Assembly: GCA_037191015.1 (NCBI GenBank)
Contig: JBBCKD010000015.1
Location: 1-64,000 of the forward strand
Direction of reading: 5' to 3'
DNA: 64,000 nt
DNA from: Ravibacter sp037191015
Lineage (GTDB): Bacteria; Bacteroidota; Bacteroidia; Cytophagales; Spirosomataceae
This document shows positions 26,294-34,066 of the stretch, piece after piece (position 1 is the first letter of the stretch; every line of letters starts with the position of its first letter). A model generated the notes under the pieces. That model searched no databases, was not told the DNA's origin, and saw only the letters and a list, made by a program, of their open reading frames with translations. The translations under genes were made by a program, and so were the position numbers.

Positions 26294-26411
26294 CCTAATA
26301 AGAGCAAACAGAAATTATTAAGTACTTCTTATAAGCAAAAAGTCCAACAAGTTAAATAAAATCAGAAGCATAGCCATTTGTTTGTGAAGAATTTATATTA
26401 AACGTTAAATA

Positions 26412-26909
26412 ATGAAAGAAAGACTGATAGTGTTTTTATTCCTGTCAACTTATTGGGCCTGTAATAACAAAGATACAGTGATGAATCGACTTGATAAACA
26501 ATTCAAGATTTCTCTATTGGAACTCGCCAATAAGGAGCCGGAGCCTACCAGTATTTACATGGTAATTCCGCGAGCGGGCTGCAACGGGTGTATTTCGGAC
26601 GCTGAGCGGTACCTGATCCGCTGCCTGGAAGACTCACTGGATCACGATTACATTCATTTTATTCTGACGGATTTTGATTCTGAAAAAACTCTGAGGGCCA
26701 GATTCGGAGCATTATATAAAAGTTCTCGTCTGCTGATCGACCAACAGGATTCCTTTATCTCAAACAAAAGCCTTACCTCGTCATATCCTACTATCTACTT
26801 TTTTGATGCGAACGGAGATCTTTCAGCGGTAAGTGAGATGTCTCCTTCTAAGAATGGAATAGGCGATATAGATAGTTGGGTGCTTGAGAATTGGCAAAAT
26901 GCAAAATAG
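26412..26909 (+). CDS. Thioredoxin-like lipoprotein with CxxC motif
   Basis: 165 residues from ATG 26412. A lipoprotein signal ends at STYWAC. After about 30 residues comes a beta strand (SIYMVIPRAG) leading to CNGC at the start of a helix, the place of the CxxC in thioredoxin folds. Further on, SSYPTIYFFDANGDL carries the usual Pro-x-h strand near a cis-Pro position. It probably handles disulfides in the periplasm. Because the exported peptide upstream has four Cys, oxidation or isomerisation of that peptide is an attractive role (inference). Its end overlaps the next gene start by 11 nt. Confidence 0.75.
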   Translation: MKERLIVFLFLSTYWACNNKDTVMNRLDKQFKISLLELANKEPEPTSIYMVIPRAGCNGCISDAERYLIRCLEDSLDHDYIHFILTDFDSEKTLRARFGALYKSSRLLIDQQDSFISNKSLTSSYPTIYFFDANGDLSAVSEMSPSKNGIGDIDSWVLENWQNAK

Positions 26910-28719
26910 TACGTTTAACGGGCCGACAGACTGGAGGGCTTTTTTATTTTGCCTTGTGATGGCCTTTTTGCTGCTTGCTAACACGCTTTTTGAAGATAAC
27001 CTGCTGCTTAGTTATGGGTTTGACCGGAAAGTGCTTGCTTTCAATTTGGCAGCAGTTGTGTGTGTGTTAACGATGATAATACTGCTCGCCCTTCATACTT
27101 TCACTCCCGGTTTACCTGAGAGATGGATTTTATTTTTTACGGCATACATCGTATTTAATTATTACTACCAGGTAGGCCGATTTGATAATTTTCTTTCCTC
27201 CATTGTGTTAACTGCCTTTCTGTTTACTTTAGGAAGGACTATGCTGGTTGTGTACTTCCGGCAAGGTATTTTTGCGTTAGCCGCCTCTTTTTCCATTCTG
27301 ACCATCGGAATTATTGAAAACGCTATAGGAGTACTTCAATTGTTTGGGCGATTTGTGAAGCATGGTCAGCACATATCCGGTACTTTTCATAACTCGGGTA
27401 TATACGCAATCTATACGACATCTATTCTTTTATTTGCAGTAGGGATTTATTCGGCTGAAGATAGCATCCGTAATTTATCCGGGCGTGTCCTCAAAGCCTT
27501 GAGCCTTATCTGCATTCTGTCTGCTATCGTGATTGTGCCGTCTACCAACTCAAGGACAAGTTGGCTAGCCATCACGGGGGGACTGACCGCGCTATTTTTT
27601 ATACGGAATAAAGGAAAGATTTATATCCCGGAACAGTTAAAAAGAGTACTTTTCCCATCGGTTTTTCTTGCAGGCATAGCACTTTTGGTAACGCTTTACT
27701 ATTTCAAGAAGGATTCAGCTGATGGGAGGCTGGTGATCTGGAAAACCAGCTTCCTGGCGATTCAGGATAACCCGCTGACAGGATTCGGGTTCGGGCAAAT
27801 GCCGGGCAAATTCAGCCGATACCAGGCCAATTATTTTCAAAGCAACCCTGAAGCGGCGTTTCGTTTTTCCGATACAACTCACTATATTTTTAACGATGCA
27901 CTCCAGCTGACTGTCGAAAATGGGTTAATAGGGCTTGTTTTGGGATTGGGTATGATGTTGGTAGTGATGAGAAATATTTTTAAGTCTGCTTTTTTTGAAA
28001 GTTATAGGCTTGGCGCCATAGCAGGGATGACCGGGTTGTTGATAGCTGCTACAACTTCCTATCCGTTTCAGATGATTTCACCGGGATTCCTGTTCTTTTT
28101 CTTTGCTATGCTCGCACTTCCGGCTGGAAGCTATAATAGTCGGGAAGTCGGTACCAGACTAGGTAGCAGTTTTTTTTTAATGTTTGTATTTGTTTTGACC
28201 TCTTTTCTCGGGTTTTATCAATACAAAATATGGAAATGTAAACAGCAGATTCTGACGGCCAAGCGTTGTATTTCGGCAGAGGATTTCGATTGTGCAGTCG
28301 CTTATTATGAAAAAGCCCTGAAAATTTTACCAGGTGAATTGTCAGTCCTTCCAGGGTACGGCCTGGCTTTTCTGAAGCTCGGTAAATATCAGGAGAGCAT
28401 TGTAGTGATGGAGCAGGCCAGTCGGCATATGTCCGACTATTTTCTTTTCTGTAATCTGGGAATTGCGTATACCAGAATCGGTAGTTATGGGAAAGCGGCC
28501 GACAGATTCAGGAGTGCAATAGAAATGATGCCCAACAGGATGTATCCCCGGTTTTTATTGGCCAACATGCTCAGGGAAAGCGGGAATCTGCCGGAAGCAG
28601 AGAAAGTAGCTTTGGAGATTGTTGGAATGCCTGTCAAGATTGAATCTTCCGCTACCCGTTCGATGAGAGAAGATATGAAAATCTTTTTAAAGTCCCTGGG
28701 GATAGAAAACGATATTTAA
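26899..28719 (+). CDS. O-antigen ligase-family membrane protein with C-terminal TPR domain
   Basis: 606 residues from ATG 26899, inside the last codons of the thioredoxin-like gene; a TTG at 26884 is less likely. About eleven membrane helices occupy residues 1-440. The Wzy_C/O-antigen ligase core has STNSRTSWLA, then the periplasmic loop beginning GRLVIWKTSFLAIQDNPLTGFGFG and the His-containing SDTTHYIFNDALQLTVENG. TPR-like repeats fill about 450-600 (CAVAYYEKALKILPGE, SYGKAADRFRSAIEMMPN). Members join glycans to lipid carriers, or glycans to proteins in the PglL/PilO branch. In this cassette, attaching sugar to the exported peptide or a lipoprotein is possible but unproven. Confidence 0.85.
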   Translation: MQNSTFNGPTDWRAFLFCLVMAFLLLANTLFEDNLLLSYGFDRKVLAFNLAAVVCVLTMIILLALHTFTPGLPERWILFFTAYIVFNYYYQVGRFDNFLSSIVLTAFLFTLGRTMLVVYFRQGIFALAASFSILTIGIIENAIGVLQLFGRFVKHGQHISGTFHNSGIYAIYTTSILLFAVGIYSAEDSIRNLSGRVLKALSLICILSAIVIVPSTNSRTSWLAITGGLTALFFIRNKGKIYIPEQLKRVLFPSVFLAGIALLVTLYYFKKDSADGRLVIWKTSFLAIQDNPLTGFGFGQMPGKFSRYQANYFQSNPEAAFRFSDTTHYIFNDALQLTVENGLIGLVLGLGMMLVVMRNIFKSAFFESYRLGAIAGMTGLLIAATTSYPFQMISPGFLFFFFAMLALPAGSYNSREVGTRLGSSFFLMFVFVLTSFLGFYQYKIWKCKQQILTAKRCISAEDFDCAVAYYEKALKILPGELSVLPGYGLAFLKLGKYQESIVVMEQASRHMSDYFLFCNLGIAYTRIGSYGKAADRFRSAIEMMPNRMYPRFLLANMLRESGNLPEAEKVALEIVGMPVKIESSATRSMREDMKIFLKSLGIENDI

Positions 28720-28732
28720 TAAGAACGCCTCC

Positions 28733-30820
28733 ATGAGTTTAAACGTGCCTACGATACCAACATCTACGCTGAAACCTATTGTTTATCTTTCTTTTTTGCT
28801 TGTTATTCCTTTTTTCTCGTGCAACCCCGAACCTTCTTTCCCTGAGAAAGTGATAGCTGCTCTGGAAACATCCGGGAAAAATGCCAAGGAGCTCAGAAAG
28901 GTGCTTGTACATTTTTTGGAAAATCCGGCTGATAGCCTTCGGTATGAGGCAGCATGCTACCTGATTTCGAATATGCCGGGGCATAGATCGTCATTTTACT
29001 ACCAAGGAGTCCCGGGCCCTGTTGAGGAAGCTTTCCGGTCGATGGATTCATTGGTCAATATGTGTTATTTTAGTCCGTATATTAGTGATACGAATGATGA
29101 AACGGAAGCCAGGCATCGTGCTTTTTCAGGTATTGTGAGCAATAGGTTATTATTACAGCAATATAATATCACGCAACATGAGGGTATCTACCCGGATTTG
29201 GAAAATATTAAAGCCGAATGGTTGATTGATCACATAGATAATGCCTTCGGGGTTTGGGAAAATGCAGCGCCTGCAAGGTGGTTGAGCTTTTCGGAATTTA
29301 AAGAGATTATACTGCCGTACCGTTATCGGATTGAGATGCTCGATTTACGCTCGTCCGAATATAAATCTTCTTTTTTTAATATGTTGATGCCTCATGCTAC
29401 AGATGTCAACCTGGGGACTATGGTAGACAAGATCAACACCTATACTAGCGGTATGAGTTGTCTGAAGAAGACCGACAGGATGCTGGGAAAGCTGGGCCCT
29501 TATGACCTATTACAGTTCAATGCTTTGGGATGCGACAGGCATTCGGAATGGACTGCAAGGGTGCTGAATGCATGTGGAATTCCGGCTGTCTATGATTTTA
29601 CCCCGCTTTGGCGTAATCGTGACAGGAATCATTTCTGGGTGGCTGTTCGCGACAGTATGGGTGTTTATCATCCTTTTACCCCAATGTGGCAGTCGCTGCA
29701 TGATACAATATATTTTAAAGAAACTTCAAAAGTTTTTAGACTGACCTATGAAAAGCAACCCTCTCCGGGAAATTTCAGGGGAAATGGAGAAAAAATCCCG
29801 CCTGTTTTCAAAAATCCCTATTTGAAAGACGTAACGGATCAATATCATCGCGTAGTCAATTTGACCGTACCGGTAAAGCTACCTGTTCACCAGAACGAGT
29901 TTACCTATCTGGCTATTTTCGGAGCCAGCGGGTGGCGCCCTATCGGGTGGGGACAATATGATCGGGACCGAAAAAATGTCCTGTTTGAAAAAGTCCCAAC
30001 GTCTGTTTTATATGTAGCGGGGAAAAGTGTAGGGGAAAACGTTTCGCCGGAGACGGATCCTTTCTATGTCGACGAAAAAGGAAAGATCATATCTGTTGTG
30101 CCTGATCCGATAAAGCGGATCAATGTAACAGTAAAAAGGAAATTTCACGAAAAGGGACATCTCATCGACATGATGGAAAAAATGATCGGTGCGCGTATTA
30201 TGGGAGCCAACCAGCCTGATTTTTCAGATGCGGAATTGTTGCATACGCTTTCCCAAATGGACTTGGCGGACATGAAAGCCAAAGCAATACCTATGAGGTC
30301 AGGTAAATCGTACAGGTATCTGCGATGCGTTCCCGATTCGTCGGAAAAGTTAAACCTGGCCGGTTTCAGGGTTTTTGCTAAGCGTAATAAACAGGCCGAA
30401 GAAGTTTTCTACAGACCATTGGCAGATACCGTCAGCTACCATATGATTAAGGATGAGGATCCGGAGACTTTTGTTACGGTACGTTCATTGGAAATTGACC
30501 TGGGGGAGCAGTTGAATCTCAATGCAATTGAGGTAACACCTCGTAATTCGAATAATGCGGTAACTCCCGGGGATCATTATGAGCTGTATTATTTCGACAA
30601 AAAATGGGTGTCGGCCGGTGTTATAAAAGCATCGGGGCCATCTGTAACGTTCTCCGCTGTACCTTCCGGAACGTTGTATTGGCTGCGTAATCTGGACCGG
30701 GGAAAGGAAGAACAAGCATTCCTTTATGACGGGAAAAGACAAATTTTTATTAACGAAGATAATTATATCGATTATGAATGGATCCCTTTTAGTGAAAGTA
30801 TCCGTTATCTTTATAATTGA
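28733..30820 (+). CDS. Transglutaminase-like lipoprotein
   Basis: 695 residues from ATG 28733. The signal peptide is long, with lipidated Cys in IPFFSCNPEP. An alpha-helical region (40-190) leads to a transglutaminase/papain-like core: nucleophile Cys in NALGCDRHSEWTARVLNACGIPAV (about residue 265), His in RNRDRNHFWVAV, and Asp in RDSMGVYHPF, so the triad appears complete. The C-terminal 250 residues are beta-rich and contain a carbohydrate-binding-like segment (LEIDLGEQLNLNAIEVTPRN). Similar lipoproteins occur across Bacteroidota; the activity may be protease, amidase or acyl transfer. Last intact gene of the island, 13 nt after the ligase gene, so in one operon. Confidence 0.82.
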   Translation: MSLNVPTIPTSTLKPIVYLSFLLVIPFFSCNPEPSFPEKVIAALETSGKNAKELRKVLVHFLENPADSLRYEAACYLISNMPGHRSSFYYQGVPGPVEEAFRSMDSLVNMCYFSPYISDTNDETEARHRAFSGIVSNRLLLQQYNITQHEGIYPDLENIKAEWLIDHIDNAFGVWENAAPARWLSFSEFKEIILPYRYRIEMLDLRSSEYKSSFFNMLMPHATDVNLGTMVDKINTYTSGMSCLKKTDRMLGKLGPYDLLQFNALGCDRHSEWTARVLNACGIPAVYDFTPLWRNRDRNHFWVAVRDSMGVYHPFTPMWQSLHDTIYFKETSKVFRLTYEKQPSPGNFRGNGEKIPPVFKNPYLKDVTDQYHRVVNLTVPVKLPVHQNEFTYLAIFGASGWRPIGWGQYDRDRKNVLFEKVPTSVLYVAGKSVGENVSPETDPFYVDEKGKIISVVPDPIKRINVTVKRKFHEKGHLIDMMEKMIGARIMGANQPDFSDAELLHTLSQMDLADMKAKAIPMRSGKSYRYLRCVPDSSEKLNLAGFRVFAKRNKQAEEVFYRPLADTVSYHMIKDEDPETFVTVRSLEIDLGEQLNLNAIEVTPRNSNNAVTPGDHYELYYFDKKWVSAGVIKASGPSVTFSAVPSGTLYWLRNLDRGKEEQAFLYDGKRQIFINEDNYIDYEWIPFSESIRYLYN

Positions 30821-30933
30821 AGATAAGGGAAGAGCCTTTTCTGATGCAGAGACTACAGGCAGAGAGAGGAAAGCCGGTAGATTGGATTGATCTTCGCCAA
30901 TAACTGGTTTTACAGGGTACTATCACAATCACT

Positions 30934-31232
30934 ATGAATCCATTTCGGTTTTTTTCTTCCTTTTGACTGTTTTGTCTTTTCCTGGTTTTGGTCAGGTCGT
31001 TTTTTCCGACGATACTTTCCTGGACAAGCTGGATCTTTATCGCGCAGCCCGCAGTGAGCATGTACTCTTTGCGCATACTGATAAGGGGATTTATACTAAT
31101 AATGAGGATATCTGGTTCAGCGCCTACCTGATCCGTAGCGGATCGGTACCGCCATCTTCATACAGTGCTGTCGGTAGCACTAGTGAATGAAGTGAACCGG
31201 GAGGTGGTGCTGCGGAGAAAATGCCTGATGCA
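30934..31232 (+). pseudogene. Frameshifted 5' fragment of an MG2/alpha-2-macroglobulin-like surface protein gene
   Basis: ATG at 30934 opens MNPFRFF and then stops after a T7 tract (30949-30955). One added T restores a signal peptide (FFLLTVLSFPGFGQ) running into LDLYRAARSEHVLFAHTDKGIYTNNEDIWFSAYLI. The xxHTDKxIYxxxExIWFxAYL pattern is the start of large MG2-type proteins of Bacteroidota. A second frameshift near 31157 leads into HTVLSVALVNEVNREVVLRRK. The fragment stops at 31232, precisely where the M48 repeat begins. It is therefore decayed and truncated at a rearrangement point. The first frameshift could be a homopolymer sequencing error; the truncation could not. Confidence 0.78.
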
Positions 31233-31296
31233 GAAAGGGGAGAGTATATCATAGGCTATGCGGAGGAGAAAAGTTATGAGGCTAAGCCTGTGCTGG
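31233..31296 (+). repeat. Right copy of 64-bp perfect direct repeat flanking the island
   Basis: Exact copy of 23426-23489 in direct orientation, 7.8 kb away. It begins at the junction with the truncated MG2-like gene. Confidence 0.93.
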
Positions 31297-31337
31297 ACGC
31301 CGGGACGTGGAGCAGGGTGTTGGAAGAGGCGGAGTGA
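31233..31337 (+). pseudogene. Orphan 3' end of a second M48 metallopeptidase gene
   Basis: Encodes only ERGEYIIGYAEEKSYEAKP and VLDAGTWSRVLEEAE before a TGA at 31335-31337. The first 64 bp are identical to the intact M48 gene; the last 41 bp are diverged but still alignable. No start codon or zinc motif is attached, since the frame upstream belongs to the MG2-like fragment. It marks the right border of the island. Confidence 0.88.
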
Positions 31338-31379
31338 CGAAAGATCCGTGCGTGATCTCTGACCGCCGCCTGACCAACT

Positions 31380-33716
31380 CTATGGCTGAGCCGTTACTAT
31401 CCGGCTATAATTCCGGCTGCCGTCTTCATCGACCTGCACAATCCGGACATATAGTTTTTTATCAGCCCTGCTTTCAATGTCCGCGGTGAGTTCTCTGCAG
31501 GACAGCGTAAATGCCAGACAGCTTATTACTGCGATACATACTGCTGCCTTCCTGTTTTTCCGGCCGAGCCCGACTACCAAAACAAGGAGCGCCGCCATAC
31601 CCTGCAGCAGAGAATAGCTTTTGATAAAACTGTATTTCAAAGTTGCGGATGAATCGCCGTTTTGCGCTTTGGATAATATTTTATCGCTGACGACTTCAAA
31701 GTTTTTCCCGTCTGCAGAGGTTTCTACAAGGTACCAGGCATTATTGGTTTCGTTTCCCACTGTCCAGTTTACGATGAGTATACCCTCTTTTATAAAGGCT
31801 TCGATCGCAGTAAAGGTGACCGGCAACGGTGACTCGGAGGTAATGGCATCGGTAGCGAAAAAGCCGGAGAACCCGGTTACGTCAAAGGTCACTTCCCAGA
31901 TTTGCAGGGAACTATTCCATACGATATTCACATCGTCGGGGTCGATCACCGCCAAGCCGCCGGAGTAGGATTCAGGCAGCCCGTCGTCGTTGCCGCTTGC
32001 CCCGCTGTATTTGACGATCCTGAAATTGGCCTTGCCTGCCGCATCACCCGGGTTGGCAGGCAGCTTCCTGTCGGCGCCGGCCATGTTGTTGTAGGTATCA
32101 AAGTCCGCTTGTGAGAAATACAATGTAACCGTGCCGGTAGCAGTAGCGGCGGCGTCATCCGGCGTAATTTCATAATGCCTTCTGACATACCGGGGGGACT
32201 GATCCATATCCACCCAGGCTGTCGTGGTGACGTTGCCACCCAGCGGGCTGTCACCTGCTGAGGTAACGGTGGCCATGAGCCTGTTCAGTTCGTCCCGGAA
32301 CAAAAAAGAGGTACCATCTTCCTCGTTTGACCTTGCCGAGCTATTCCGGCTTCCCCGTACATGCACTATATTTCCTGTTTGCCGGTAGCGGCCGTTGTAC
32401 TGTTGTATCGTGCAGCCTGGCTCTAATTTGACCAGAAGATAATCGTTGTTAGCGGGGATACCCAGGTCGGGGTTTGCGCGGGTAAGGACAGTGCCCGCTA
32501 TGGCATAGCTGCCGTCGCCTGTAGGTGCTATGGCCACGGCCGCATCTTCATACGGGCTGCCCAAAGCGCCCTGCCAGACCAACTGCCCGTTGGCGTCGAG
32601 CTTTCCCACCCAAAAGTCAGTGGGATCATAAGTGCCGTACTGGTTATTCCATAGATAGTCGGTGTTACCACAAAAGATAAAGCCGCCGTCAGCAGTTTCC
32701 CTGATGCTTCTTATTTCATCGCGTAAGCTGAAATCGACCTGCGTCTGCCATAGCACATTGCCGGCAGGGCTTATTTTTACGATGAGCCCGTTCCAATCCT
32801 GGTCCTGGGTATTGGTAACGGATGTGGTATAGCCTGCGGCAACATAATTACCGTCACTGGTCAGTATGATATCAAAAGCACCGTCCAAACGGTAGGTGCC
32901 CAACGATAGCTGCCATTGGAAATCGCCCGATGCATTTAGTTTTAGTACGAAAAAAGCACCCTCATCGTAGGGATCGTCAGGACCGGGAGTCTGATTAAAA
33001 TAAGTTGGAGAATCACCGGCGATAATATAGCCGCCGTCGTTTGTTTGCCTGATTGAATAGGGCCTCTGGCTGGCTTCCAGCTTTTTCTGCCAGACCAGGT
33101 TGCCGCTGCTATTCAGCTTCACGACCCAATAATTGTACCAGCCCGAAGCGCCGCCAACCACGTCTTCGTCACCAGATTCAGTGGTACCAGCTACAATATA
33201 CCCGTTGTCGTTTGTCTGAACGATGGTGTAGGCGTCGTCCCGGCCGGTGCCACCCAATGTTTTTTCCCATTGCACATTGCCACCTGCATCTGTTTTGACT
33301 ATCCAGAAGTCTTTTTCCCTGGTACCGGATTCCTTATAACCGGCCATAATATAGCCACCCTCTGCAGTTTGCTGTATAGAACGGGCTTCTACCGAGTTAG
33401 AGCCGCCGTAGTTATTTTGCCATATGGTATTCCCATCGGCATCGGTTTTTACCACCCAAAGCCGGGTATTGGGCAAACCAGTGCTATACCCGGCCATAAT
33501 AAAGCCGCCGTCCGAAGTCGGCTGCATAGCGCTTACCCATTCATTGTTCCAACTGCCGTAGCTTTTTACCCACTGCCGGCAGTATTGCGTGCTCCAGGAG
33601 GGAAGGGCAGGAGAAGGTGCATATACGTGATAGTATTTCTGACCGATAGCCGTTTCGGCGGGCAGGAAAAGCGCTGCAAAAATAAAAACAGCAAAGTAGC
33701 GAAGTGTTGTTTTCAT
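31380..33716 (-). CDS. Secreted seven-bladed propeller protein with hydrophobic insertion near the C-terminus
   Basis: 778 residues from ATG 33714-33716, with a signal peptide (ending PAETAIGQ). Residues about 50-440 hold seven repeats of the form SIxQTxDGGYIxAG ... FWVVKLDxxGNxxWQ, which suggests a seven-bladed propeller. A beta-rich middle follows, then the FN3-like domain usual before T9SS sorting signals (VNWTVGNETNNAWYLVETSADGK; KLYVRIVQVDEDGSRNYSRIV). That domain is split by about 60 residues containing two hydrophobic segments (LLQGMAALLVLVVGLGRKNRK and AAVCIAVISCLAFTLSC). The protein ends at VTAQP with no YPNP-type sorting domain. Its stop lies 42 bp from the island border, so loss of a sorting domain is possible. 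Confidence 0.8.
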   Translation of the reverse strand: MKTTLRYFAVFIFAALFLPAETAIGQKYYHVYAPSPALPSWSTQYCRQWVKSYGSWNNEWVSAMQPTSDGGFIMAGYSTGLPNTRLWVVKTDADGNTIWQNNYGGSNSVEARSIQQTAEGGYIMAGYKESGTREKDFWIVKTDAGGNVQWEKTLGGTGRDDAYTIVQTNDNGYIVAGTTESGDEDVVGGASGWYNYWVVKLNSSGNLVWQKKLEASQRPYSIRQTNDGGYIIAGDSPTYFNQTPGPDDPYDEGAFFVLKLNASGDFQWQLSLGTYRLDGAFDIILTSDGNYVAAGYTTSVTNTQDQDWNGLIVKISPAGNVLWQTQVDFSLRDEIRSIRETADGGFIFCGNTDYLWNNQYGTYDPTDFWVGKLDANGQLVWQGALGSPYEDAAVAIAPTGDGSYAIAGTVLTRANPDLGIPANNDYLLVKLEPGCTIQQYNGRYRQTGNIVHVRGSRNSSARSNEEDGTSFLFRDELNRLMATVTSAGDSPLGGNVTTTAWVDMDQSPRYVRRHYEITPDDAAATATGTVTLYFSQADFDTYNNMAGADRKLPANPGDAAGKANFRIVKYSGASGNDDGLPESYSGGLAVIDPDDVNIVWNSSLQIWEVTFDVTGFSGFFATDAITSESPLPVTFTAIEAFIKEGILIVNWTVGNETNNAWYLVETSADGKNFEVVSDKILSKAQNGDSSATLKYSFIKSYSLLQGMAALLVLVVGLGRKNRKAAVCIAVISCLAFTLSCRELTADIESRADKKLYVRIVQVDEDGSRNYSRIVTAQP

Positions 33717-33804
33717 GTTCGTAAAAGGCTTAGGCTATGATTGATATGATAGCCGACTACAAATTTCGGTTTGGAACCAACACCGCGCTATCGTCTGAAA
33801 AGGG

Positions 33805-33827
33805 GATTTTTTACCGCGTAAAAAATC
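33805..33827. promoter_or_regulatory. Perfect 10-bp-arm palindrome in the divergent region 33717-34066
   Basis: gattttttac (33805-33814) and gtaaaaaatc (33818-33827) pair perfectly around cgc. It lies about 90 bp upstream of the propeller protein start. With no neighbouring 3' end it is more likely an operator or leader hairpin than a terminator. The rest of this 350-bp gene-free stretch holds a TACATTTG -7-like element at 34022-34029 ahead of the tricorn-like gene, and nothing else I recognise. Confidence 0.4.
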
Positions 33828-34066
33828 ACTAAAAAAGGGGAGAGCGGCTTCAATCCATGCTATCCCTGTAAAACAGAAATGAATACCTGGGGCGTATTAT
33901 GCCGAGGGGTGTTCCTGAGGCGCCCGCGAAAAAGCCCGGGTCAACCGACGGAACGGGTACTTGCCCCCCCGGGAAGAATGCCGTTAACGTAATTTCAGGT
34001 GTAAAATGCCACAAAAAATTTTACATTTGAAGAGAATAAAATTTCATCAGCATCCTTATTATACAC

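Larger units (their letters stand above)
23490..31232. other. Accessory island between the direct repeats
   Basis: The segment between the two 64-bp repeats differs from its surroundings. It is richer in A+T, especially 23.7-26.4 kb; all intact genes read rightward; it holds two decayed genes, one at each edge; and it breaks an M48-like gene end at 31233. No integrase, transposase or terminal inverted repeat is visible, so the mechanism of entry is open: recombination between M48 paralogues, or allelic replacement. Its gene content (regulator, exported peptide, DUF4221, thioredoxin-like, O-antigen-ligase/TPR, transglutaminase) looks like one functional cassette. Confidence 0.65.

Noticed and set aside
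23490..31232. Island as a prophage, transposon or ICE
   Set aside because: No integrase, transposase, relaxase, phage structural gene or terminal inverted repeat is visible; only the direct repeat supports mobility.
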